DNA from: Chloroherpeton thalassium ATCC 35110
GTDB lineage: Bacteria > Bacteroidota > Chlorobiia > Chlorobiales > Chloroherpetonaceae
Assembly (NCBI RefSeq): GCF_000020525.1
Contig: NC_011026.1
Location: forward strand, 2,648,001-2,712,000
Direction of reading: 5' to 3'
Length of the DNA stretch: 64,000 nt
Both the position numbers and the translations under genes were made by a program. Under the pieces are notes generated by a model. It did no database searches. It was not told the origin of the DNA and saw nothing but the letters and a program-made list of their open reading frames with translations. Shown one piece after another: positions 8,906 through 18,754 of the stretch. Numbering within the stretch: the stretch's first letter is position 1; each line of letters begins with the position of its first letter.

Positions 8906-9649
8906 TTAAACTTGAAATGGTGTTTTGATATGGCGAGAGAAAATTAAGAGCGAGAAATACGGGATGGTGCGACCTTTGAGTCGTTCAATTTGCGAAGTAA
9001 AAAAAGCGTCCGGTGTGCCAATGCGCTCGGCATAAAGAAACGGTCGGTTCGCCCTTTCCAGAAAGTCAACGATTTCGTGGCGAATGGTTGAAAGCTTCAT
9101 AATCACGACGCTTTCGAACGACGCGAGATAGCTATTAAGCTCGGCGACACTTTCAAGCTGCGATAGTACGATAAGCTTATCCTGTTGAAGTGAAATTGGA
9201 AGTTGCGCCGCCGCGCCCGCTGCAATGAACGCCGGAACGCCCGCAATCAATTCAACTGTCATGTTTGCGGCTTGAAATCGCTCGAGCAAGTAGCCGAAGG
9301 TGCTGTAAAAACTGATGTCGCCTTCGGTGCAAATCACCACATCGAGCCCTGCGTTGTAATCATCGCGGATAAGCTCAAATGCTTCATCATAAACGCGGCC
9401 TGCGTGCTGGCGATTTTTGTTCATGGGAATGTGAAGGCCGTGCAAGCGTTCGGGCGGCAAGCCGTAGTTTTTGAGAATTTCAAGCGAAAAACTGCTCAGC
9501 TGCCCCGACTGCGAAACGCTGCCCGGAAAGTAAATTTTATCGGCCTCTTTCAGTCGATTCAAGCCTTTGACCGTAATCAATTCCGGGTCGCCCGGCCCGA
9601 GCGCCACGCCCGTGATTCTTCCGATATGTGATGCTTTTTTGTTGTTCAA
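8906..9649 (-). CDS. cbiL: Precorrin-2 / cobalt-factor II C20-methyltransferase
   Basis: This SAM-dependent methylase adds the C20 methyl group to (cobalt-)precorrin-2. The 247-residue protein has the family signature [20 protein letters not shown] near the N-terminus, CTEGDISFYSTFGYL as the second loop, and ELIAGVPAFIAAGAA. No ATG exists near the expected N-terminus, so the start must be a rare codon; TTG at 9649 gives MNNKKASHIGRI. It is followed within 6 bp by the cbiH-cbiC fusion and preceded by cbiX and an R1 repeat. Its annotation as CbiL rather than CobI follows from the CbiX and CbiG neighbours. Confidence 0.92.
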   Translation of the reverse strand: MNNKKASHIGRITGVALGPGDPELITVKGLNRLKEADKIYFPGSVSQSGQLSSFSLEILKNYGLPPERLHGLHIPMNKNRQHAGRVYDEAFELIRDDYNAGLDVVICTEGDISFYSTFGYLLERFQAANMTVELIAGVPAFIAAGAAAQLPISLQQDKLIVLSQLESVAELNSYLASFESVVIMKLSTIRHEIVDFLERANRPFLYAERIGTPDAFFTSQIERLKGRTIPYFSLLIFSRHIKTPFQV

Positions 9650-9683
9650 AACGGTTTTTTGATTAAATCTTTAGCGCTGCTGA

Positions 9684-9764
9684 GTCATTCTGAGGATTCT
9701 CATCCGAAGAATCCAGCGTAACCGGATGAATGGATGCTTCGCCTAAAAGCGGCTCAGCATGACA
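9684..9764. repeat. Palindromic intergenic repeat, family R1, copy 2
   Basis: The ends are GTCATTCTGAGGATTCT and GGCTCAGCATGACA, with internal CCGAAGAATCC and GGATGCTTCGCC arms. It starts about 35 bp upstream of the cbiL start and stops 10 bp before the 3' end of cbiX, so it occupies nearly the whole intergenic space within the operon and could affect mRNA processing or stability there. Confidence 0.85.
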
Positions 9765-9774
9765 AGTTGTTTCC

Positions 9775-10671
9775 TCAATGCCGATGTCCATGACCATGCC
9801 CGCCACCACCGTGTCCATGATGATGATGGTGACCATGACCATGTCCGTGATGATGATGGTGATGTTCGTGGTGCGAGTGCGCTTCGGGATCGAAGGTTTT
9901 CATCAAGTCCACCTCGCCCGACACAACTTTCGCAATGGCTTTTTCTACCGTTTCGCAAAGCAGGCCGTCCGATTCGAGCGGCTCGGTGATGATGATTTCC
10001 TTGTCCGATTCAGCTTGGAAAGCTTTCACCGCCTCATCGATTCTTTGCGAATACACGCCCGGGAAAAACATCAGCGGATTGGCTACAATGCGCTTGTGCG
10101 ACAAGTTGTCCATGAAAGACAGCATCTCCGAAACCGACGGCGACGTCATGCGACTGACGAAGCCATACGCGCCGAACCCGAAGCCGGATTTTTCCCAAAT
10201 CAATCGGCTGAGCTTGGCCGCATCACCGTTGGCTTCAGGGACGGATGCGCCGACGGGAATCGAGAGCAGCGCCGTTTCTTTTTTCGCGGCCTCGTCAAGG
10301 TCGGGACACGCGGCCTCGATGCGCTTGACGGCTAAATCGATAATTTCGTCCGTCGCGCCGATGAAGCTGCCTAAGTGGATTTTCAGCCCCGAAAACTTTT
10401 CTTCAAACTCGTGCATCATGGCTGGCATGTCGTGTTGAAGATGTACGCCGGTGAAAAGCAAAATCGGTTGGGCGAAAATTTCACGCACGCCGTTTTTATA
10501 CATTTTGCCGATTGCTTCTTCATACGTCGGCTCGGAAAGCTCTAAAAATCCGGCTTCCACAGCCACTTGCGGGTTACGCTTTTTGAGGTCATCGGCGAAG
10601 CGCAAAAACGCTTGCGCACCGGCTTCAAGGCGCGAACCATGTCCGCAAATCAACCATCCTTTATCGCTCAT
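9775..10671 (-). CDS. cbiX: Sirohydrochlorin cobaltochelatase with extreme histidine-rich tail
   Basis: This enzyme inserts Co2+ into sirohydrochlorin, the first committed step of the early-cobalt pathway. The 298-residue protein starts MSDKGWLICGHGSRLEAG, where GHGSR contains the metal-handling histidine of CbiX/CbiK chelatases. The repeated half contains FAQPILLFTGVHLQHDMP and later GAYGFVSRM. The last about 35 residues are almost only His and Gly, for example HHEHHHHHHGHGHG, a likely cobalt or nickel reservoir. I chose the ATG at 10671 because the upstream in-frame extension to 10803 lies inside cobA and is shadow sequence. The start overlaps the cobA stop by 11 bases, so the two are coupled. 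Confidence 0.92.
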   Translation of the reverse strand: MSDKGWLICGHGSRLEAGAQAFLRFADDLKKRNPQVAVEAGFLELSEPTYEEAIGKMYKNGVREIFAQPILLFTGVHLQHDMPAMMHEFEEKFSGLKIHLGSFIGATDEIIDLAVKRIEAACPDLDEAAKKETALLSIPVGASVPEANGDAAKLSRLIWEKSGFGFGAYGFVSRMTSPSVSEMLSFMDNLSHKRIVANPLMFFPGVYSQRIDEAVKAFQAESDKEIIITEPLESDGLLCETVEKAIAKVVSGEVDLMKTFDPEAHSHHEHHHHHHGHGHGHHHHHGHGGGGHGHGHRH

Positions 10672-11443
10672 TTGTAAGTCCGTTTTGAATTGTTTGAGAA
10701 AGTAAAACTTCGGTCGGCTGGGCATGTTTTCCCATGAGAAAGATTGCCGGCGTTTTAAGGTCTGTTTGGGCGAGCGTTTGAGCAATCGTTTCCAGCGTGC
10801 CACAAATCATCTCTTGGTCGGGATAAGACACGCGCGAGACGGCACAAACCGGCGTCTCGCACGGAACACCGACGGAGATAAGTTTTGCGGCCACATGTTC
10901 AAGATTTTTCAGTCCCATGTAAAGCACGAGCGGCGTACCGGCTTTCATCAAAAGCGCGACGGCCTCGAGATGTTCCAGCGTATATTCCGCCGTGTGGCCC
11001 GTGCAGAAAAGCACCGACGAGCTTTTGTAACGCTCGGTAATCGGGATGTGGCAAAGGTTCGCCGCCGCAATTCCTGCCGAAATGCCCGGAATAACCTCCA
11101 CATCGATATTGTGCTTCAAAAGCGCCCGCACCTCCTCGACGCCGCGCCCAAAAATGAACGGGTCGCCCGATTTAAGCCGCACGCATCGCTTGCCTTCGAG
11201 CGCGTGCGAGACAAGCAGGCGATTGATTTCGTTTTGGCGAACGCTCTGATCTTGCTTGTCTCCGAGCCGCTTGCCGACATAAATTTTCGTCGCCGACTCG
11301 GGAATGAAATCCATAATGCCTTGCGAAATCAAAGAATCGTGCAAAACGACTTCGGCCTCTTTGAGCCGACGATGCGCCTTGAGCGTCAAGAGTTCGGGGT
11401 CGCCCGGCCCTGCGCCCACAATCGAAACTTTTCCTTTAACCAT
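10661..11443 (-). CDS. cobA: Uroporphyrinogen-III C-methyltransferase (SUMT)
   Basis: The enzyme uses two SAM to convert uroporphyrinogen III to precorrin-2, the branch point for cobamide and siroheme. The 260-residue protein carries [33 protein letters not shown] and VIPGISAGIAA, the three diagnostic loops, and MGLKNLEHVA. The size fits a single-domain SUMT without a CysG dehydrogenase domain, so precorrin-2 oxidation to sirohydrochlorin must be done elsewhere. It lies 18 bp downstream of bluB and overlaps cbiX by 11 bases. Confidence 0.94.
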   Translation of the reverse strand: MVKGKVSIVGAGPGDPELLTLKAHRRLKEAEVVLHDSLISQGIMDFIPESATKIYVGKRLGDKQDQSVRQNEINRLLVSHALEGKRCVRLKSGDPFIFGRGVEEVRALLKHNIDVEVIPGISAGIAAANLCHIPITERYKSSSVLFCTGHTAEYTLEHLEAVALLMKAGTPLVLYMGLKNLEHVAAKLISVGVPCETPVCAVSRVSYPDQEMICGTLETIAQTLAQTDLKTPAIFLMGKHAQPTEVLLSQTIQNGLTNER

Positions 11444-11461
11444 AAATCTATTTGTGAATCC

Positions 11462-13026
<1,565 letters not shown>

Positions 13027-13067
13027 TTTATCGTTAGTGTTTTCGCTTTTTTTCAATACCAAATCGA

Positions 13068-13140
13068 GGGCAGACGCGCAGGTCTGCCCCTACATTGCCA
13101 TTTTGGGTTGATTTGTAGGGGCGAACCTATGTGTCCGCCC
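13068..13140. repeat. Double-hairpin intergenic repeat, family R2, copy 1
   Basis: Two short hairpins, GGGCAGAC...GTCTGCCC (13068-13089) and GGGCGAAC...GTCCGCCC (about 13119-13140), flank the inverted pair CCCCTACA / TTGTAGGGG. A copy in reverse orientation lies at 27826-27897. It sits in the gap between the SDR gene and cbiO. Confidence 0.85.
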
Positions 13141-13236
13141 TTGCTTGAAAAATCATCTGCCATTCTCAGAATAATTGCTCTTTCCAATTCTTCATGCCGA
13201 ATCAACTTAGAATGGCGTTGATTTTCTTATTCCCCC

Positions 13237-14097
13237 TCAATCCTTCCCGTTGTTCCGCATCGCTCGGTTTAGCTCCTTGCGGGCTTGCGAGATGGTGAGC
13301 GCGGGCGCGGTGAACTCGAAGCCGTCCTTTGTTTCAAGGATTTCCATCAGATGGCCGATTCGGGTTAAGCGAAGCTGTGCGCCGCGCAGCATCTCTTTAT
13401 CGGCGAACATCTCCCGAATGCCGCCTTGAAAAATCGCTTTGCCCTCGCTCATGACGATGCCCGCGTCGCAGTACAGCGCAACCGTGTCGAGGTCGTGCGT
13501 GGCGATGACGAGCGTAAGGCCAAGCTCTTCGGCAAGGCTTTTGACGAGCTTCATCATCTCGCTCGTGCCGACGGGGTCCAAGCCGGCGGTCGGTTCGTCC
13601 AAGACCAAAACCTCCGGTTGCATGACCAGCACGCCCGCTATCGCCACGCGCTTTTTTTGCCCGAAGCTCAGCCAATGCGTCGGTTTGTCCTTGAGCGGCG
13701 CGACACCCGTTTTTTCCATGATGCGCCGCACCCGCTCATGCACTTCCTTTTCCGGCAAGCCCAAGTTCATCGGCCCGAACGAAATGTCTTCATAAACGCT
13801 TGCCGAAAAAAGTTGATGGTCGGGCGACTGAAACACCATGCCCACATTTTTGCGCAGTTCCAACAGCCCTTTGGCCGAATAATCCAGCGGCTTGCCGTTG
13901 CGCAAAATTTGCCCCGATACGGGTTTTAAAATTCCGTTCAGCGTCAAAAGCAAGGTTGATTTGCCCGCGCCGTTTCCGCCCAAAATTGCCGTTGCCGAGC
14001 CTTTTTTAATGGAAATATTCAGGTCATTTAAAGCCTCTGTACCGTCGGCATAGCGATAGCAAACATGCCGGGTTTCCAAAATCGTCGACTCGCGCAT
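13237..14097 (-). CDS. cbiO: Energy-coupling factor cobalt transporter ATPase
   Basis: This is the ATP-binding subunit of the CbiMNQO cobalt uptake system. The 286-residue protein starts MRESTILETRHVCYRYADGT. It carries Walker A LGGNGAGKSTLLLTLNG, the Q-loop MVFQSPDHQLF, a signature region LSFGQKKRVAIAGVLV and Walker B VLVLDEPTAGLDP, followed by ATHDLDTVA. The N-terminal extension to 14184 falls inside cbiQ, so I chose the ATG at 14097, whose A is shared with the cbiQ TGA stop (TGATG). It is the last gene of the transporter unit; an R2 repeat follows. Confidence 0.93.
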   Translation of the reverse strand: MRESTILETRHVCYRYADGTEALNDLNISIKKGSATAILGGNGAGKSTLLLTLNGILKPVSGQILRNGKPLDYSAKGLLELRKNVGMVFQSPDHQLFSASVYEDISFGPMNLGLPEKEVHERVRRIMEKTGVAPLKDKPTHWLSFGQKKRVAIAGVLVMQPEVLVLDEPTAGLDPVGTSEMMKLVKSLAEELGLTLVIATHDLDTVALYCDAGIVMSEGKAIFQGGIREMFADKEMLRGAQLRLTRIGHLMEILETKDGFEFTAPALTISQARKELNRAMRNNGKD

Positions 14098-14888
14098 CAA
14101 CGGCCTCCTTCCGCGACATTCAGCCCGACGGTCAGCGCGATAAGCAATGTGTGCGTCACAAGCGAAATCGCGTAGCCTTGCCATGGCGTCCGATACTCGT
14201 GCGAGACCGTGCGCAAATCGCCTTGATAGCCACGCGCCTCAAGCCCGGTGTAAAGCGCCTCCGACGCGCTATACGCCCGAACGAACAGCCGCGAGACGAG
14301 CGTGCCGAACGAACGAAATCGGCTCTTGAGCGTCGCATTTCCCAACCGAGCGTTTTGCGCCGTCGAGATAATTTCCGCCGTCTCGAGAAAAAGAAAGGTG
14401 AAGCGATAAATCAAACTCATCAATTCGCAAAGCAACTTGGGGACGCGCAATTTGCGGAGCGCGTTTAAAAGATCAATCATCGGCGTGCTGAGCGCCAGAA
14501 AATAGAGACACGAGACCGCGCCCAACGCTTTGAAAAATACCTCCACAGCCTTGCTTAACCCGATTTCCGAAATGCCGACATGAACGCCGCGATAAAGCAT
14601 AATCGAGGCGATGAATGTTTTCTGTGAAGTCGCAACGGTGACCGCGATAGCGGCCGTCCCGATAAACAGAAATGCGATGGGAACGAGCATCAGTTTTAGG
14701 AAAATGCGCACGGATGTTTTTCCGATTTGCACACTGCCGACGGCCATTACGCCCAGCACGACGAGCGAAATCGCGGGCTTGCTCGCCCACAGGCAAATCG
14801 CCAAGGCCGGCAGCGCAAACAGCATTTTTTGCATCGGATCGATTTCGCGCAACCGTGAAAGGTAAGCTTGGTTATCTAAATTGAACAT
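14097..14888 (-). CDS. cbiQ: Cobalt ECF transporter transmembrane subunit
   Basis: This 263-residue integral membrane protein begins MFNLDNQAYLSRLREIDPMQKMLF. Several hydrophobic segments (such as KMLFALPALAICLWASKPAI) are followed by the cytoplasmic coupling helices that in CbiQ contain A-R-G/A motifs; here ARLGNATLKSRFRSF and LEARGYQGDLR can be read. It bridges CbiM/CbiN and the CbiO ATPase. It overlaps cbiO by one base and follows cbiN after a 113-bp gap in which no other gene is seen. Confidence 0.9.
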   Translation of the reverse strand: MFNLDNQAYLSRLREIDPMQKMLFALPALAICLWASKPAISLVVLGVMAVGSVQIGKTSVRIFLKLMLVPIAFLFIGTAAIAVTVATSQKTFIASIMLYRGVHVGISEIGLSKAVEVFFKALGAVSCLYFLALSTPMIDLLNALRKLRVPKLLCELMSLIYRFTFLFLETAEIISTAQNARLGNATLKSRFRSFGTLVSRLFVRAYSASEALYTGLEARGYQGDLRTVSHEYRTPWQGYAISLVTHTLLIALTVGLNVAEGGR

Positions 14889-15001
14889 TCCCCATTTTTC
14901 TATTCATGTGTTTTTCAGTTGTGTTCATGCTGTTTGTAAAGCGTTCCTCAAGGCAACGGGTGCTTCACTGCCTTTTGGCGAAGAATCCACAAGACAAGAC
15001 T

Positions 15002-15313
15002 TCACCCGTTTTCCTTCCGGCAGCGCAGGTAGCAAAGGCCGTAGCCAATGACGCCCGCCCCGATGGCCGCTTGCAAGCCGAAAATCAAGCTTTCAATTTC
15101 CCCGCTTGGCGGCTCCCAAAGTGGCTCAAACCAAGGTTCGTAATTCGGCTGAATCTCCGTGATAAAATCTCTTGCCTTGCCGTCCGCACCCTCAAAATCG
15201 GCCTCCTTGTTGAAGTAAAGCGGGAAAAGCGTGAGCGCGACGATAAGCGCAACAATGGCTATATATCCAAATGCTTTGTTTTGCTTTGGTGATGAGTCGG
15301 TCATGTTCGTCAT
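15002..15313 (-). CDS. cbiN: Cobalt transporter subunit CbiN
   Basis: This small membrane protein of 103 residues has two transmembrane helices ([18 protein letters not shown] and [20 protein letters not shown]) flanking an extracytoplasmic loop with [10 protein letters not shown] and [17 protein letters not shown]. That loop is characteristic of CbiN, which helps load cobalt into CbiM. The ATG at 15313 overlaps the cbiM stop by four bases. The N-terminus is a little longer than usual. Confidence 0.9.
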   Translation of the reverse strand: MTNMTDSSPKQNKAFGYIAIVALIVALTLFPLYFNKEADFEGADGKARDFITEIQPNYEPWFEPLWEPPSGEIESLIFGLQAAIGAGVIGYGLCYLRCRKENG

Positions 15314-16056
15314 TTGGTTGAAATGATGTTCAGTTCGCGTAATTCCTCTTGACTATGCGAAACCAGCGTGTTGAAAATAAGCACGGTTAGCAGCCCTTCG
15401 ATAACGGCGAGCGGGACTTGCGTAACAGCGAAAATGCCCATGAATTTCAGGGCGGAGGCGTACATGCCACCTTGTTCGGCTGGGAATGCCGCTGCAAGCT
15501 GCAACGAAGTCGTCACATAAGTAAGCAAATTCCCCAAAGCCGCGCCGAGAAAAACCGCCGTGCCTTGATGGGCGATGGTTTTCTGAACAAGTTTAAACAC
15601 CACATACGAGACAATCGGACCTACAACCGCCATCGAAAAGGCGTTTGCGCCAAGCGTTGTCAGGCCGCCGTGTGCGAGCAGCAAGGCTTGAAACAGCAAA
15701 ACGATACTGCCCAAAATGCTCATCACGCTCGGCCCGAAGAGCATCGCCCCCAGCCCGACGCCTGTCGGATGCGAGCAGCTTCCCGTGATGGACGGCAACT
15801 TGAGCGCCGAGAGCACAAACACAAACGCGCCCGCCATCGCCAGCAAAAGCTTTAATTTTGGGTTCTGCTGAACGATTTTTTTGATGGCAAAAAATCCCTT
15901 TACCTGAAACGGCAGCACCACCGCCCACCAAAAAAGACTCCACGCCGGCGGAAGAAAGCCTTCCATGATGTGCATCCCGTAAGCGTCCGTTATGGGGAGC
16001 AAAAACAGGATAGGTAAAATAATCCAAGCTATTTTTCTAATATACTTTGAGTTCAT
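15310..16056 (-). CDS. cbiM: Cobalt-specific substrate-capture protein CbiM
   Basis: This is the S-component of the cobalt ECF transporter, 248 residues with about seven transmembrane segments. After an N-terminal hydrophobic leader the sequence reads [19 protein letters not shown], the invariant Co2+-binding N-terminus that is exposed after leader removal. Further signatures are [20 protein letters not shown] and [22 protein letters not shown]. It is coupled to cbiN by a four-base overlap. A 90-bp AT-rich gap separates it from the upstream TIM-barrel gene, so it may have an additional promoter. Confidence 0.94.
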   Translation of the reverse strand: MNSKYIRKIAWIILPILFLLPITDAYGMHIMEGFLPPAWSLFWWAVVLPFQVKGFFAIKKIVQQNPKLKLLLAMAGAFVFVLSALKLPSITGSCSHPTGVGLGAMLFGPSVMSILGSIVLLFQALLLAHGGLTTLGANAFSMAVVGPIVSYVVFKLVQKTIAHQGTAVFLGAALGNLLTYVTTSLQLAAAFPAEQGGMYASALKFMGIFAVTQVPLAVIEGLLTVLIFNTLVSHSQEELRELNIISTK

Positions 16057-16145
16057 TTGTCTTATATTTTTTTACACAAAACAACTTAAATTATATAATT
16101 TTAATAATTTAACTAAAATCAGATTCGTTTAGGTGATTTTCTTGC

Positions 16146-17168
16146 TCATTCTGAGCTGAAATGAGGCGTCGAAGATGTTATACATGTTTGAAAAATGCTT
16201 CCGAGCGCCTTCTTCTGCAAGGCGATTTTCTCCTTCCATTCTGAAATACTCCGATAAGCAAATTCAAAAACGACATGGTCGGGAGAAATCAGCTCGAAAA
16301 GTTCTGCAATGGCGGCGTCTTCAAAAGCGTTGTGTTGGTCAATTTGACGAACATGACGCGCGGCAATGGAGAGCTTTTTCCAAAAATCCTGTTCTCCATT
16401 GAATGTTTGCCCTTTTGTTTGCCGGACATAATCTCTGGAAATGCTTTTTGTCAAATGAACCGCTTTGATTAAATCGCGATGCCGCCCGAGTGATTTGATT
16501 TCGTTCAGTAAATACTCGATGCCTTCTCGCTCGGTTCCGAGCGATTGATTTTTGTTGAGCAAATGGCCGGTGTCCAGCACGATGCCGGTTTTGGCATAAT
16601 CAATTTGGCCGAGTAGAAAATCAATCTCGCTTGTGCTGTCCAAGCGGAAGTTTTCCGGCCACCAAAGATTTTCCAGCAACACCCATCCTTGGTATGGCGT
16701 CTCGGCCAGCACCGCGTTCAGCACTTCCGCCGAAAGCGCAAGCGTGGATTCCATTTTCCAAGGCGGCTGCCAATTGAACACATAATCCAATTCGTAATGC
16801 ACTGGATGAAACACGACATATGGGACATGAAACTGATGGGCAAGTTCAAGTTGGTGGCGATAACAGTCCACGATGGCGTCTCGGGTTGTGCCGCCGTAAA
16901 ATGTGCGAACGGTTTCCTCGTCGCCGAAAATCTCTATCAGCTTTGCGCGATCGTTTCGCCAAATGGCTTCCAACATGATGAAAAAGCGCAAATGCACACC
17001 ACCGATCAGTTCCGTTGGAATAGACTGGTAGGGATAATCTTTTCCGACGGGATAAAGCTCGAATCCTGAAAATCCGGTTTCCGCCAAGAGCTTTTCGGCG
17101 CTTGCCCAATCGTGATTGATCAGCTCCAAATCGTCGCTGTACGTGCTGATGTTTAAAAGAAAATTCAT
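16146..17168 (-). CDS. TIM-barrel protein of the xylose isomerase / AP endonuclease 2 fold, riboswitch operon member
   Basis: This is a 340-residue protein of the sugar-phosphate isomerase/epimerase superfamily. Putative metal ligands can be read on successive strands: a glutamate in VLLENLWWPENF, Asp and His in IVLDTGHLL, a histidine in IKAVHLTKS and a glutamate in VVFEFAYRS. There is also an upstream VVFHPVHYE. The start overlaps the stop of the nitrilase-like gene by four bases, so the two are co-translated. The reaction is unknown. Its place after cbiZ in a B12-riboswitch operon suggests a role in cobamide side-chain or lower-ligand processing, which is inference. Confidence 0.72.
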   Translation of the reverse strand: MNFLLNISTYSDDLELINHDWASAEKLLAETGFSGFELYPVGKDYPYQSIPTELIGGVHLRFFIMLEAIWRNDRAKLIEIFGDEETVRTFYGGTTRDAIVDCYRHQLELAHQFHVPYVVFHPVHYELDYVFNWQPPWKMESTLALSAEVLNAVLAETPYQGWVLLENLWWPENFRLDSTSEIDFLLGQIDYAKTGIVLDTGHLLNKNQSLGTEREGIEYLLNEIKSLGRHRDLIKAVHLTKSISRDYVRQTKGQTFNGEQDFWKKLSIAARHVRQIDQHNAFEDAAIAELFELISPDHVVFEFAYRSISEWKEKIALQKKALGSIFQTCITSSTPHFSSE

Positions 17169-18754
17169 TTTGACTCCCCGTTTTGCGTGCTGACCACCAC
17201 CTCAATTTTGAATTCATCCGCTTCCGTGTCAGCCTTTTTCGGGGTTAAGTGAAGCAATCGTTCAAAATCGATGCGGTCGTGAAAACGTTTTTTGCGCGTG
17301 CTTTTCGTCTGAAGCGTCTCTTGGCAAGGCATTTCGTCAAAGCTGACGGATTCCAGCCAAGGACTGTGGCCGACGGGCGGCTGGCAGATAAATGCGCGAT
17401 TAGTTGCCGCCACCGCCACACAGACCTGCTCGATGGTTTTTGCGCCAAGGCAAATTTGCATGTTCTCATCGAGCGATTCGGCGGAGCAAATCACCAAGTC
17501 GCAGCCGAGCTTCGATGCGCTCATCGAGAATTCAGGATGAATGAGTTCTTCGGGAAATGCAATCGCCACGCGCGCATGATCGATGTCCACCATGCAAAGG
17601 GAATCTGCACCCAGCTCATTGGCATTTCGATGCAGCGTTAGCTCGCCGTTTTTTTCGGCCAACACAATCATTTTCGGCTTGCCTTCAACTTCAACACCAG
17701 CGCAAATATTCACATCGAAGGCCGTCGCAATCAAACTCAGTTGCCGAATGTCTTTCGCATTTTGGATGCGTCCCATTGGAAAAACAAATAAGCTCGGATT
17801 TCCCTGCTTGCGATGCGCCTCGATTTGGCATTGAATGAACGCATGTGAGAAGACTTCTTCTTTTGGGGCGGTAAATGTAAATACATCCAGCTCGCCAGGT
17901 TTTGGAAGGTTGTAATACGTCGTCAAATCCGAAGCGTAGCGCATGTCCAAATACATCGGCGCATAAAGTGCGGGATTTCGCTCGCTGAGCCAGTCGCGCC
18001 CGTTTTTATGAATTTTTCCGGCTTCTGTGAGAGGCAGTTCCACATAAAAAACGGCTGAATCTGCGCTTTTCCGGGCAAGCAATTCCTCACCGTTCGGTGA
18101 ATATGCGCACGACCACGCCTCGTGGCACGACATGGCCAAATCCACGCCGCCGCGATTGCACGCTGCCACAAACAAATCGTTCTCTACGGCACGCGCTCGC
18201 CAAAGTACTTTTGGGTCCATGCCGGAGGACGGCCAATTGGCCGGCACAATCAAGAGGTCTGCGCCGCACATCGCTGCTACGCGCGGAATCGGGCCGAAAT
18301 ACGTATCGGAGCAAATCAGCAGCGCAATTTTTCCCCAAGGCGTTTCAAACGTGTTTTCCTGAGTCGGTTTGCCGGGACACGCCCAACGCGTTTCCGCCGT
18401 AATTTTATGAAACAAGCAAACCGTATCGCCTGAAGGTGAAAGCGCGATGGCTGAGTTATAAAAAATGTTTGTTGCGGGATCGCGCTCGGCAAAGCCAAGC
18501 ACGATATAAACGCCGTATTTTTCGGCAAGCTGCCTCAAGGCTTGAACGGTTTCGCCGTCTGCTGTTTCTGTAAATTTTGCGATGTCGTCCCGCGAACCGA
18601 AGCTATATCCCGAAACGGAAAGCTCCGGTGCCACAATGATGTTTGCGCCCGATAGTGCAGCCTCTTTGGCATAGTTTAAAATTTCGTTTCGGTTCTCGTT
18701 CGGTGCTTTGTGCTTGACGCTGAGATGCAGTAATCCAAGTTTTAATCTGTCCAT
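17165..18754 (-). CDS. Tandem nitrilase-superfamily protein, second domain lacking catalytic residues
   Basis: The first domain (about residues 1-280 of 529) is a carbon-nitrogen hydrolase with a readable triad: Glu44 in IIVAPELSVSGYSF, Lys117 in CLFHKITAETRW and Cys148 in LLICSDTYFGPIPR. The second domain (about 290-510) has the same fold order but reads FVFPMGRIQN where Glu is expected and VAIAFPEELIHPE where Cys is expected, so it is probably structural or binding only. I chose the ATG at 18754, which overlaps the cbiZ stop by 13 bases; the upstream extension to 18949 lies inside cbiZ. As an amidase beside CbiZ, it may act on corrinoid amides or on a nucleotide-loop fragment. That role is inferred. 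Confidence 0.8.
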   Translation of the reverse strand: MDRLKLGLLHLSVKHKAPNENRNEILNYAKEAALSGANIIVAPELSVSGYSFGSRDDIAKFTETADGETVQALRQLAEKYGVYIVLGFAERDPATNIFYNSAIALSPSGDTVCLFHKITAETRWACPGKPTQENTFETPWGKIALLICSDTYFGPIPRVAAMCGADLLIVPANWPSSGMDPKVLWRARAVENDLFVAACNRGGVDLAMSCHEAWSCAYSPNGEELLARKSADSAVFYVELPLTEAGKIHKNGRDWLSERNPALYAPMYLDMRYASDLTTYYNLPKPGELDVFTFTAPKEEVFSHAFIQCQIEAHRKQGNPSLFVFPMGRIQNAKDIRQLSLIATAFDVNICAGVEVEGKPKMIVLAEKNGELTLHRNANELGADSLCMVDIDHARVAIAFPEELIHPEFSMSASKLGCDLVICSAESLDENMQICLGAKTIEQVCVAVAATNRAFICQPPVGHSPWLESVSFDEMPCQETLQTKSTRKKRFHDRIDFERLLHLTPKKADTEADEFKIEVVVSTQNGESK

